The notes under the pieces: model-generated
Database searches by the model: none
What the model saw: only the letters and a program-made list of their open reading frames with translations
Told to the model about the DNA's origin: nothing
Assembly (NCBI RefSeq): GCF_047601025.1
Contig: NZ_JASGJZ010000001.1
Coordinates: forward strand, 1,178,001 to 1,242,000
From: Pseudorhodoferax sp047601025
GTDB taxonomy: Bacteria > Pseudomonadota > Gammaproteobacteria > Burkholderiales > Burkholderiaceae_C
Length of the DNA: 64,000 nucleotides
Direction of reading: 5' to 3'
Part shown: piece by piece, positions 1-7,806 of the stretch
Position numbering within the stretch: position 1 is the first letter of the stretch
How the letters are laid out: the number at the start of each line of letters is the position of its first letter
Translations under genes and position numbers: made by a program

Positions 1-699
1 CGGCTGGTGCACCACGCGCAGAACGGCCGCTCGGTCTACAGCTTCTGCATGTGCCCCGGCGGCACCGTGGTGGCGGCCACCAGCGAGCCCGGCCGCGTGG
101 TCACCAACGGCATGAGCCAGTACTCGCGCGCCGAGCGCAACGCGAACTCCGGCATCGTGGTCGGCATCACGCCCGCCGACTATCCGACGACGTACGAACA
201 CCTCGACCTGCCGCCGTCGGCGCAGGGCCGGCCGCACCCGCTGGCCGGCATCGAGCTGCAGCGCCGGCTCGAATCGGCAGCCTACGTGCTCGGCGGCAGC
301 GACTACAGCGCGCCCGGCCAGCTGCTCGGCGACTTCATGGCCGGACGGCCGTCCACCGCGTTCGGCGACGTGCAACCCAGCTACCGGCCCGGCGTGCGCC
401 TGACGGACCTGCACCAGGCGCTGCCGGCCTACGCGATCGAGGCCATGCGCGAGGCGTTCGCGGCGTTCGCGCGCAAGATTCCCGGCTACGACCGACCCGA
501 CGCGGTGCTGACCGGCGTGGAGACGCGCACCTCCTCGCCGATCCGCATCGCGCGCGGCGCGGACGACCTGCAGTGCCCCGGCGTGGCCGGGCTGTTCCCG
601 GCCGGCGAGGGCGCGGGCTATGCCGGCGGCATCCTGTCGGCCGGCGTGGACGGCATCAAGGTCGGCGAGGCCGTGGCCCGCGCCATGGCCAACCGCTGA
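1..699 (+). CDS. FAD-dependent oxidoreductase, C-terminal part (5' end outside window)
   Basis: The reading frame is open from base 1, so the N-terminus lies outside the window; 232 residues are seen. It resembles the C-terminal half of the large uncharacterised FAD-dependent dehydrogenases: a Cys-containing CMCPGGTVV stretch near the start of the visible part and a terminal GEGAGYAGGI segment of the type that closes over the FAD, followed by VGEAVA. The substrate cannot be inferred. The gene ends just before an intergenic repeat and converges with htpX. Family assignment is fairly secure; the exact function is not. Confidence 0.8.
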   Translation, partial: RLVHHAQNGRSVYSFCMCPGGTVVAATSEPGRVVTNGMSQYSRAERNANSGIVVGITPADYPTTYEHLDLPPSAQGRPHPLAGIELQRRLESAAYVLGGSDYSAPGQLLGDFMAGRPSTAFGDVQPSYRPGVRLTDLHQALPAYAIEAMREAFAAFARKIPGYDRPDAVLTGVETRTSSPIRIARGADDLQCPGVAGLFPAGEGAGYAGGILSAGVDGIKVGEAVARAMANR

Positions 700-710
700 A
701 CCCAGGCTCC

Positions 711-961
711 GCGCTGCGCGCTGCACCATCCCCTTCCAGGGGGCGGAGAGCTGCGGGCTCCCAACCTGCCTGCGCACAGGCTCGGACGGTCCAACGGGGC
801 GGCTCCTCAGACGCAGCTGCAGCCTGCACGGGCACGCCTGTGCACCGGCAAAGCCGGGCCGCGGCGTCCGCTGGCGTGGCCGGCGCCGCGGCCTTTCGAA
901 CCGCTGGCGGCGGCCCGGCTTCATGCGCTGCGGGTGGCGCGCCAGCGCCGTGGAGAACTGA
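711..961 (+). repeat. Dispersed intergenic repeat family B, copy 1
   Basis: This GC-rich block fills most of the 317-base gap between the oxidoreductase stop and htpX. It aligns along most of its length with 38782-39024 in the same orientation. Shared blocks include a ggcgcgccagcgccgtggag-type right end, a cggcggcccggcttcatg-type block and a run of short hairpins near the left end. It starts 11 bases after a stop codon on the same strand. No convincing protein is encoded. No transposase or long terminal inverted repeat was found, so it is described only as a dispersed repeat. Confidence 0.75.
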
Positions 962-1016
962 CCAAGCCAAGCGGCGGCGGCCCTTCACGGGCACGCCGCC
1001 GTTCGTGAGGGACGGA

Positions 1017-1892
1017 TCAGCCCTTGGCGTTCTGCAGCGCGGCGATGCGCTGCTCGATCGGCGGGTGCGTGGCGAACAGCGCGCCGATGTTGCCGGTGAT
1101 GCCCATGGCTTCCACGGCCTTGGGCAGCTCGCCCGGGTGCAGGCCGCCCAGGCGGGCCAGCGCGTTGATCATCGGCTGGCGGCGGCCCATCAGGTGCGCA
1201 GCACCGGCGTCGGCGCGGAACTCGCGCTGGCGCGAGAACCAGGCCACGATGATGGCGGCCAGGAAGCCGAGCACGATGTCCAGCACGACGGTGGTGACCA
1301 TGTAGCCGATGCCGGGGCCGGAGTTCTCCTCGTTGCCGCGGCGCAGGAAGCTGTCGACCGCATAGCCGATCACGCGCGAGAGGAACACCACGAAGGTGTT
1401 CATCACGCCCTGGATCAGCGTCATCGTGACCATGTCGCCGTTGGCGATGTGGGCGACCTCGTGGCCGAGCACGGCCTCGACCTCCTCGCGCGTCATGTTC
1501 TGCAGCAGGCCGGTGGACACGGCGACCAGCGCGGAATTCTTGAACGCGCCGGTGGCGAAGGCGTTGGGATCGCCCTGGAAGATGCCGACCTCGGGCATGC
1601 CGATGCCGGCCTTGTCGGCCAGGCGGCGCACGGTGTCGACGATCCAGGCCTCGTCGGCGTTGCGCGGCTGCTCGATCACCTGCACGCCGGCCGACCACTT
1701 GGCCATCGGCTTGCTCATCAGCAACGAGATGATCGCGCCGCCGAAACCCATCACGAGCGCGAAGCCGAGCAGCGCGCCCAGGTTCAGGCCGTTGGCCGTG
1801 AGGTAGCGGTTGACGCCCAGCAGACTGGCGACGATGCCCAGCACCACCACGACGGCAAGGTTGGTGAGGACGAACAAGGCAATGCGTTTCAT
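1017..1892 (-). CDS. htpX: HtpX, membrane zinc metalloprotease (M48B)
   Basis: HtpX degrades misfolded or damaged inner-membrane proteins alongside FtsH. The 291-residue product is close to the usual length (293 in E. coli). Two hydrophobic segments lie near the N-terminus (about 4-24 and 37-57), the zinc site HEVAH is at 144-148, and hydrophobic pairs follow before a conserved REFRAD segment carrying the third ligand. The frame is open further upstream, but the start was set at MKRIALFVL because the family begins this way and a GGAG lies upstream of it. It stands alone, converging with the upstream oxidoreductase. Confidence 0.95.
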   Translation of the reverse strand: MKRIALFVLTNLAVVVVLGIVASLLGVNRYLTANGLNLGALLGFALVMGFGGAIISLLMSKPMAKWSAGVQVIEQPRNADEAWIVDTVRRLADKAGIGMPEVGIFQGDPNAFATGAFKNSALVAVSTGLLQNMTREEVEAVLGHEVAHIANGDMVTMTLIQGVMNTFVVFLSRVIGYAVDSFLRRGNEENSGPGIGYMVTTVVLDIVLGFLAAIIVAWFSRQREFRADAGAAHLMGRRQPMINALARLGGLHPGELPKAVEAMGITGNIGALFATHPPIEQRIAALQNAKG

Positions 1893-1962
1893 GGATTCTC
1901 CGAGGGGCTCCCTGGGGTTCTGTGGGGGACGGCTGCGCACATGGGGGCAGTGTGCACAAAGC

Positions 1963-2736
1963 TCAAGCCGCGCCCGGCAATGTCCTTTGTTCTGGTACGT
2001 CTGAACGGCCGGCGCGGCGGAACACCAACGGATCATCATAGAAGGCCGGGTCGGCATTCCCGGCGCACCATCCGGGCACGCCGAGCACGGGCAGCGGCGC
2101 GAACGGCTTGGCCTGCCAGGCCGCCGCGTCCATGGCGCCGGCCAGCCAGGCGTCCACGTCAGCTATCGAATCGAGAGCTGCCGGCGCGGCCACCACGTGG
2201 GCGGTCAGCGGCTTGCGCGGCCGGTACAGTTGCTCCAGCAGGCCGTGGCCGAACACCAGCAGCCGGGCCTGCCGCCAGTCGCCGCGCCGCGCGACGAACA
2301 GGCCCTGCCAGTCCCGCGCGCGCAGCGCATCCCACATGGACCGTGAGGCCAACAGCAGCGCGCCGTTCTCGTCGAACAGCGTCAGCGCGTCGCGCAGCGG
2401 ACCGCGCCGCGGCCCCCGGCCCAGGCGCTCGATCTCGGCCGCGTGCAGCGCATACAGCCGGGCCTTGGCGCGCGGGAAGTGCAGCCAGGTCAGGCCGTTG
2501 AGGAAGTCGTGCCGGTCCGGCCGGACCGGCACCCGGCCGGTGGCGTGCACGAAGGACTCGTAGGCCTGCCCCGGCGGCAGCGCGGCCTGCGGCACGAACC
2601 GGCATGGCGCCGCCGGATGGCGGTCCAGCGCCTCCGCCAGCGGCCGGCCGCCCGCCAGCGCGGCGACCAGCGCCCGGCCGATGGCCGCGTACGGCGCCAG
2701 CCAGGGCGCCGTCCAGTCCGGCGGCTCCAGCGGCAT
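1963..2736 (-). CDS. DUF3025 domain protein
   Basis: A 257-residue cytosolic-looking protein matching the DUF3025 family common in beta- and gammaproteobacteria, with the characteristic centre NGLTWLHFPRAKARL and a VFGHGLLEQL segment later. No catalytic function is established for the family. The start at MPLEPPDW is chosen over an upstream in-frame codon because the extension is low-complexity and runs into a repeat. It lies between the repeat at 2787-3005 and htpX, on the same strand as both pyrC and htpX. Confidence 0.85.
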   Translation of the reverse strand: MPLEPPDWTAPWLAPYAAIGRALVAALAGGRPLAEALDRHPAAPCRFVPQAALPPGQAYESFVHATGRVPVRPDRHDFLNGLTWLHFPRAKARLYALHAAEIERLGRGPRRGPLRDALTLFDENGALLLASRSMWDALRARDWQGLFVARRGDWRQARLLVFGHGLLEQLYRPRKPLTAHVVAAPAALDSIADVDAWLAGAMDAAAWQAKPFAPLPVLGVPGWCAGNADPAFYDDPLVFRRAGRSDVPEQRTLPGAA

Positions 2737-2786
2737 GCCGGCCCCGCGCTGCGCCGGCCCGACCGGCTGGGCCACGGGCTGCCTCA

Positions 2787-3005
2787 GAAGCTGTGCACGA
2801 ATCGCTCGCGCCCACGATGGAGGGCGCCGGCCCCCAGGCACAGGCGCAGGCCGCCGCCCTGGCAGGTGCCAGGGCAGGGACTGCAACGCCCGCCCGTGGC
2901 CAGGCACGCCCCGGCCCGACGGGCGAGGCCCCGGGCACGGCGATGGCGATGCACGTGGGCGCTCATCGGGGGCCGCGTGGGTGCGAGGGATCCGTGCACG
3001 GCTTC
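2787..3005 (-). repeat. MITE-like intergenic element, family A copy 1 (219 bp)
   Basis: The element is bounded by imperfect terminal inverted repeats of 23 bp: 2787-2809 and 2983-3005 match at 20 of 23 positions when one is reverse-complemented. It holds an internal perfect 7-bp stem with a 4-base loop at 2857-2874. A homologous copy lies in the opposite orientation at 26360-26586. Its right end lies one base from the pyrC stop codon. No transposase is encoded. The orientation given follows the reading direction shared with the second copy. Confidence 0.8.
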
Positions 3006-3006
3006 T

Positions 3007-4053
3007 TCAGGCCCCGGCCACGCGCCAGCGCAGCGTCTCGCCGGCGCGCAGCGGCTTGAGGTTGGCCTCGCCGAAGGCGTAGCTGTCGGGCACGGTCCAC
3101 GCCTGGCGGCGCAGCGTGACGGTGCCGGTGTTGCGCGGCAGGCCGTAGAAGTCGGCGCCGTGGAAGCTGGCGAAGCCCTCCAGCCGCTCCAGCGCGCCGG
3201 CGGCCTCGAAGGCCTCGGCATACATCTCCAGCGCGGCGTGCGCGGTGTAGCAGCCGGCGCAGCCGGCGGCGTGCTCCTTCAGGTGCGCGGCGTGCGGCGC
3301 GCTGTCGGTGCCGAGGAAGAACTTGGAGCTGCCGCCGGTGGCGGCCTCGACCAGCGCCAAGCGGTGCGTCTCGCGCTTGAGCACCGGCAGGCAGTAGTAG
3401 TGCGGGCGGATGCCGCCGGTGAAGATGGCGTTGCGGTTGTACAGCAGGTGGTGGGCCGTGACCGTGGCGGCGGTGTGGGCGTCGGCCTCGCGCACATACT
3501 GGGCGGCTTCGCGCGTGGTGATGTGCTCGACCACGATCTTCAGCGCCGGGAAGTCGCGGCGCAGCGGGATCAGCTGGGTGTCGATGAACACGGCCTCGCG
3601 GTCGAACAGGTCGACCGCCGGGTCCGTGACCTCGCCGTGCACCAGCAGCACCATGCCCTCGCGCTGCATGGCCTCCAGCGTGGCGTAGATGTTGCGCAGC
3701 GCGGTCACGCCGGAGTCGCTGTTGGTGGTGGCGCCGGCCGGGTACAGCTTGGCCGCCACGATGCCGGCCGCGCGGGCGCGGCGGATCTCGTCGGGGGCCA
3801 GCTGGTCGGTCAGGTACAGCGTCATCAGCGGCTCGAAGTCCAGGCCGGCGGGCACGGCCGCGAGGATGCGCTCGCGGTAGGCCAGGGCCTGCGCGGTCGT
3901 CGTCACCGGCGGGCGCAGGTTGGGCATCACGATCGCGCGCGCGACCTGCGCGGCGCTGTGCGGCACCAGCGTGCGCAGCACCTCGCCGTCGCGCAGGTGC
4001 AGGTGCCAGTCGTCGGGGCGGGTCAGCGTCAGGGTGTCGGGGGTGGCTTGCAT
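3007..4053 (-). CDS. pyrC: Dihydroorotase (PyrC, class II)
   Basis: Catalyses the reversible cyclisation of N-carbamoyl-L-aspartate to L-dihydroorotate in pyrimidine synthesis. The 348-residue product equals the E. coli enzyme in length, and every key residue is at the matching position: HLH at 17-19, the carbamylated lysine K102, H139, H177 and the catalytic D250 in GTDSAPH. The start at MQATPDTLTL fits the family; the longer upstream frame is an opposite-strand shadow of the TRAP genes. It is divergent from the TRAP operon and followed directly by a repeat element. Confidence 0.97.
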   Translation of the reverse strand: MQATPDTLTLTRPDDWHLHLRDGEVLRTLVPHSAAQVARAIVMPNLRPPVTTTAQALAYRERILAAVPAGLDFEPLMTLYLTDQLAPDEIRRARAAGIVAAKLYPAGATTNSDSGVTALRNIYATLEAMQREGMVLLVHGEVTDPAVDLFDREAVFIDTQLIPLRRDFPALKIVVEHITTREAAQYVREADAHTAATVTAHHLLYNRNAIFTGGIRPHYYCLPVLKRETHRLALVEAATGGSSKFFLGTDSAPHAAHLKEHAAGCAGCYTAHAALEMYAEAFEAAGALERLEGFASFHGADFYGLPRNTGTVTLRRQAWTVPDSYAFGEANLKPLRAGETLRWRVAGA

Positions 4054-4248
4054 GGCGGGCGATTCTCCCACCGCCACCCGGCATGCCGGCGGCCGCGGCG
4101 CCTGGCCGCGGGGCGCCGGCGGCCGGATCGGTAGCGCCCCGGATAAGGAAAGTCCCCATGCGGCGGCGCAGCACGCGCTCCTATGATCCTGCGCCGGTGC
4201 CGCCCGGCTCGCCCGCCCGGCGGCTTTCGTTTTCCACCTGCCGCATCC

Positions 4249-4770
4249 ATGCCCCCTGAGAACGACCCCGGCCTGCCGGACGGTCAGGCCGCCCCGGCCG
4301 ACGAACCCACCCGCGTTCCCCTGGCGATCGAAGACTGGCTGACCGTGTTGATCATGGCCGCGCTGGCGCTGATCACCTTCGCCAACGTGATCGTGCGCTA
4401 CTTCACCGACTCCTCGTTCGCCTGGACCGAGGAGTTCTCGGTGTTCCTGATGATCCTGCTGGCCATGGTGGCCGGCTCGGCCGCCGTCGCGCGCGACCGG
4501 CACATCCGCATCGAGTACTTCAGCGACGCCGGCTCCGCGGCGCGGCGCCGGCGCCTGGCGCAGTTCGGCGCGCTGATGGTGGCGCTGCTGTTCTTCCTGA
4601 TCGCCGCGCTGTCGCTGCGCATCGTCTGGGACGACTGGCGCTTCGAGGAGACGTCCCCCGGCATCGGCGTGCCGCAGTGGTGGTACTCGGTGTGGCTGCC
4701 GGTCGTCTGCACGGCGATCGGGCTGCGCGCCGTGGGCCTGTTCATCCGGCGCAGCCGGGCGCCGCGGTGA
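4249..4770 (+). CDS. TRAP transporter small permease subunit (DctQ type)
   Basis: A 173-residue inner-membrane protein with four predicted helices (about 31-50, 64-83, 104-126 and 144-165), the DctQ topology. It pairs with the large permease encoded 28 bases downstream to form the sodium-driven channel of a TRAP carrier, usually for organic acids. The segment WTEEFSVFLMILLAMVAGS is typical of the family. The start MPPENDP is chosen because the residues before it are basic and proline-rich and lie within the promoter region shared with pyrC. It is the first gene of a Q-M-P operon. Confidence 0.92.
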   Translation: MPPENDPGLPDGQAAPADEPTRVPLAIEDWLTVLIMAALALITFANVIVRYFTDSSFAWTEEFSVFLMILLAMVAGSAAVARDRHIRIEYFSDAGSAARRRRLAQFGALMVALLFFLIAALSLRIVWDDWRFEETSPGIGVPQWWYSVWLPVVCTAIGLRAVGLFIRRSRAPR

Positions 4771-4798
4771 GCGCGGCGCCGGCCGTGGAGGCCGCGGC

Positions 4799-6097
4799 AT
4801 GATTGCCGCGCTGCTGTTCGCCGCATTCCTGGCGATGATGCTGGCCGGCGTGCCGATCGGCGCCGCGCTGGGCCTGGCCGGCGCCGCCTGCATCGCGCTG
4901 GCCAACACCGGCGCCCAATGGTTCGGCCTGCTGGCCGTGCCGCAGAACTTCTACGCCGGCCTGGGCAAGTACCCGCTGCTGGCGATCCCGATGTTCGTGC
5001 TGGTCGGCGCGATCTTCGACCGCTCGGGCGTGGCGCTGCGGCTGGTGAACTTCGCGATCGCCATCGTCGGCCGCGGGCCCGGCATGCTGCCGCTGGTGGC
5101 CATCGTGGTGGCGATGTTCCTGGGCGGCATCTCCGGCTCGGGCCCGGCCAACGCGGCGGCCGTGGGCGCGGTGATGATCGCGGCCATGTCGCGCGCCGGC
5201 TACCCGGTCGCCTACTCGGCCAGCGTGGTCGGCGCGGCCGCGGCCACCGACATCCTGATCCCGCCCTCGGTGGCCTTCATCGTCTATTCCGTGCTGGTGC
5301 CGGGCGCCTCGGTGCCGGCGCTGTTCGCGGCCGGCATGGTGCCCGGCGTGCTGGCGGGGCTGGCGCTGATCGTGCCGGCCGTCTGGATGGCGCGCCGGCA
5401 CGGCATGGGCGCGCTGGAAGCCAGCCTGCCGCGCCCGCCGTTCTGGCGCAGCCTGCGCGAGGCGGTCTGGGGCCTGGCGGCACCGGTGCTGATCCTCGGC
5501 GGCATGCGGCTGGGCTGGTTCACGCCGACCGAGGCGGCCGTGGTCGCGGTGTTCTACGGGCTGTTCGTCGGCATGGCGGTGCACCGCACGATCGCCGTGC
5601 GCAACCTGTTCACGATCCTGCGCGAGGCCGGCGAACTCTCGGCCGTGATCCTGATCGTCGTCTCGCTGGCCGGCATCTTCGCGTACTCGCTGTCCACGCT
5701 GGGCGTGATCGACCCGGTGACCGACGCCATCGTCCACTCGGGCCTGGGCGAGTACGGCGTGCTGGCGCTGCTGATCGCGCTGCTGATCACGGTCGGCATG
5801 TTCCTGGACGGCGTGTCGATCTTCCTGATCTTCGTGCCGCTGCTGTGGCCCATCGTGCAGCACTACCAGTGGGATCCCGTCTGGTTCGGCGTGATCCTGA
5901 CGCTGAAGGTCGCGCTGGGCCAGTTCACGCCGCCGCTGGCGGTGAACCTGATGGTGTCGTGCCGCATCGCCGGCGTGCGCATGGAGGAAACCGTGCGCTG
6001 GGTCGGCTGGATGCTGGTCGCGATGTTCCTGGTCATGGTCGCCGTGATCGCCTGGCCACCGCTGGCGCTGTGGCTGCCGGCCCGGCTGGGCTACTGA
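4799..6097 (+). CDS. TRAP transporter large permease subunit (DctM type)
   Basis: A 432-residue polytopic membrane protein, the transport subunit of the TRAP system. It is hydrophobic throughout, with about 11-12 helices, and carries the DctM hallmark GGISGSGPANAAAVG around residues 109-123, where the substrate and sodium pathway lies. It is followed 25 bases later by the binding-protein gene and preceded by the small subunit, so the three are almost certainly co-transcribed. The substrate cannot be read from the permease. Confidence 0.95.
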   Translation: MIAALLFAAFLAMMLAGVPIGAALGLAGAACIALANTGAQWFGLLAVPQNFYAGLGKYPLLAIPMFVLVGAIFDRSGVALRLVNFAIAIVGRGPGMLPLVAIVVAMFLGGISGSGPANAAAVGAVMIAAMSRAGYPVAYSASVVGAAAATDILIPPSVAFIVYSVLVPGASVPALFAAGMVPGVLAGLALIVPAVWMARRHGMGALEASLPRPPFWRSLREAVWGLAAPVLILGGMRLGWFTPTEAAVVAVFYGLFVGMAVHRTIAVRNLFTILREAGELSAVILIVVSLAGIFAYSLSTLGVIDPVTDAIVHSGLGEYGVLALLIALLITVGMFLDGVSIFLIFVPLLWPIVQHYQWDPVWFGVILTLKVALGQFTPPLAVNLMVSCRIAGVRMEETVRWVGWMLVAMFLVMVAVIAWPPLALWLPARLGY

Positions 6098-6122
6098 TTT
6101 CGCAACGAGAAGGAGACTGTCG

Positions 6123-7160
6123 ATGAAGTTCCGCCGCACCCTGCTGGCCCTGGCCGGCGCCGCCGCCGCACTGGCCGCCCTGCCCGGCGCCGCGCTGGCC
6201 CAGGGCAGCTACAAGCCCGAATACAAGATGTCGCTGGTCCTGGGCACCGCCTTCCCCTGGGGCAAGGGCGGCGAGATCTGGGCCAACCTCGTGCGCGAGC
6301 GCACGCAGGGCCGCATCAACATCAAGCTGTACCCCGGCGTCTCGTTGATCCAGGGCGACCAGACGCGCGAGTTCAGCGCGCTGCGCCAGGGCGTGATCGA
6401 CCTGGCCGTCGGCTCCACGATCAACTGGTCGCCGCAGGTCAGGGAGCTGAACCTGTTCTCGCTGCCGTTCCTGATGCCGGACTACGCCGCCGTCGACGCG
6501 CTGACGCAAGGCGAGGTCGGCAAGGACCTCTTCGCGCGGCTGGAGAAGGCCGGCGTGGTGCCGCTGGCCTGGGGCGAGAACGGCTACCGCGAGATCACGA
6601 ACTCCAAGCGGCCGATCCGCGCGCCGGCCGACCTGAAGGGCCTGAAGATCCGCGTGGTCGGCTCGCCGCTGTTCGCCGACACCTTCACCGCGCTCGGCGC
6701 CAACCCCACGCAGATGAGCTGGGCCGACGCGCAGCCGGCCTTCGCCAGCGGCGCGGTGGACGGGCAGGAGAACCCGATGGCGCTGTTCACCGCCGCCAAG
6801 CTGCAGACCGTGGGCCAGAAGTTCGTGACGATGTGGGGCTACGTGGCCGACCCGCTGGTGTTCGTCGTGAACAAGGAGGTCTGGGAGTCCTGGAGCAAGG
6901 AGGACCAGGCCATCGTGCGCCAGGCCGCCCTCGACGCCGGCAAGCAGGAGATCGCGATCGCGCGCAAGGGCCTGTCCGAGGCCGACAAGCCGCTGCTCAA
7001 GGAGATCGCGGCCCTGGGCGTGACGGTGACGCACCTGTCGGCCGACGAGCGCGATGCCTTCGTGAAGGCCACGCGTCCGGTCTACACCAAGTGGAAGGCC
7101 CAGATCGGCAGCGCCCTCGTGGACAAGGCCGAGAAGGCGATCGCGGCGCGCAAGATGTAG
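6123..7160 (+). CDS. TRAP transporter periplasmic solute-binding protein (DctP type)
   Basis: A 345-residue exported protein: a Sec signal peptide with a probable cut after residue 26 (ALA/QG), then a DctP fold. The conserved arginine that binds ligand carboxylates is R177 in LKGLKIRVVGSP. An AGAAxxLxD-type consensus is not needed to place it; the segments GVIDLAVGSTINWSP and SGAVDGQENPM are family-typical. It delivers ligand to the preceding Q/M permease. The AGAAGGAG-like ribosome site at about 6109-6115 supports the start. The ligand is probably a carboxylate, by family inference only. Confidence 0.94.
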   Translation: MKFRRTLLALAGAAAALAALPGAALAQGSYKPEYKMSLVLGTAFPWGKGGEIWANLVRERTQGRINIKLYPGVSLIQGDQTREFSALRQGVIDLAVGSTINWSPQVRELNLFSLPFLMPDYAAVDALTQGEVGKDLFARLEKAGVVPLAWGENGYREITNSKRPIRAPADLKGLKIRVVGSPLFADTFTALGANPTQMSWADAQPAFASGAVDGQENPMALFTAAKLQTVGQKFVTMWGYVADPLVFVVNKEVWESWSKEDQAIVRQAALDAGKQEIAIARKGLSEADKPLLKEIAALGVTVTHLSADERDAFVKATRPVYTKWKAQIGSALVDKAEKAIAARKM

Positions 7161-7172
7161 GCGGCGCGCGGT

Positions 7173-7589
7173 TCAGCGCAGCAGTTCGCCGCAGGCCTCG
7201 GGCTGGAAGGTCACGGCCTGCACGCGCAGCGCGGCGGCGCGGCCGTCGGGCTGCGTCCAGCGCGCGAGCGCACCGGCACGCAGGCCCAGCAGCGCCGCGC
7301 CCACGGGCGACAGCACCGAGACCTGGCCGCGCGCGGCATCGGCCTCGTCCGGATAGACCAGCGTGAGTTCGCGCAAGCCGCCATCGGCCTGATCGGGATC
7401 GCAGACGCGCACGCGCGAGCGCATGGTCACGACGTCCGGGTCCACGGCGTCGGACGGCACGACATCGGCATCGTCCAGCAGGCGCTGCACGGCGGGATGG
7501 GCCCCGGCCGCCAGGCAGCGGCCGATGCGCACGTGGTCCAGCTCGGTGAGGACGCGGAGGGTGGCGGGGGAAACGGAACGGTCGGACAT
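7173..7589 (-). CDS. rnk: Rnk-type regulator of nucleoside diphosphate kinase (GreA/GreB C-terminal fold)
   Basis: A 138-residue protein of the Rnk family: a short N-terminal coiled part (TELDHVRIGRCLAAG) followed by the FKBP-like domain shared with GreA/GreB (VVTMRSRVRV, ELTLVYPDEAD, VSVLSPVGAALLGLRAG). These proteins bind RNA polymerase and affect nucleoside diphosphate kinase levels. A strong AGGAG lies 7 bases before the ATG but is embedded in a stem (see the leader entry). The gene follows the glt operon on the same strand after a 217-base gap and converges with the TRAP operon. Confidence 0.88.
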   Translation of the reverse strand: MSDRSVSPATLRVLTELDHVRIGRCLAAGAHPAVQRLLDDADVVPSDAVDPDVVTMRSRVRVCDPDQADGGLRELTLVYPDEADAARGQVSVLSPVGAALLGLRAGALARWTQPDGRAAALRVQAVTFQPEACGELLR

Positions 7590-7594
7590 GGCAG

Positions 7595-7678
7595 GACTCC
7601 TGGAAACGACATCGCCGGGGGTGAGCCCGGCGATGCGGTTGGCGAGGGATGGAGCGGTGCTCGCCGGGCTCAGGAGTC
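7595..7678 (-). promoter_or_regulatory. Structured rnk leader with two exclusive folds; Shine-Dalgarno in a stem
   Basis: Three perfect complementary pairs lie in the 84 bases before rnk. P1: gactcctg (7595-7602) with caggagtc (7671-7678), which encloses the rest and buries the AGGAG ribosome site of rnk. P3: a 10-bp hairpin 7610-7619/7626-7635 with a 6-base loop, compatible with P1. P2: a 12-bp pairing 7622-7633/7661-7672 that shares bases with P3 and breaks the inner end of P1. The sequence therefore permits a closed and an open state. Function is inferred; no known riboswitch class is recognised. Confidence 0.55.
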
Positions 7679-7806
7679 TGCGGTGGTATCTCGGCCGATC
7701 CGACTGCCGGCCGCGCCCGCGCGCATGCGGGCCGCGCGGGCGGTCTGCTGCAGGACGGGGATGGCGGCGGGCGCGGACATGGTGGGGCTGGATTGTCGCA
7801 GCTTCG

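Noticed and set aside
51..2501. Long open frames of several hundred residues covering known genes
   Set aside because: High GC leaves antisense and shifted frames open; these are Arg/Ala/Gly-rich, lack motifs, and lie over clear genes such as htpX.
2784..3221. Open frame containing a Cys/Gly-rich peptide in the family-A repeat
   Set aside because: A similar peptide can be read in the second copy, but it starts at the hairpin core, is not continuous to the ends, and follows from DNA similarity alone. No ribosome site or constraint on codon positions is visible.
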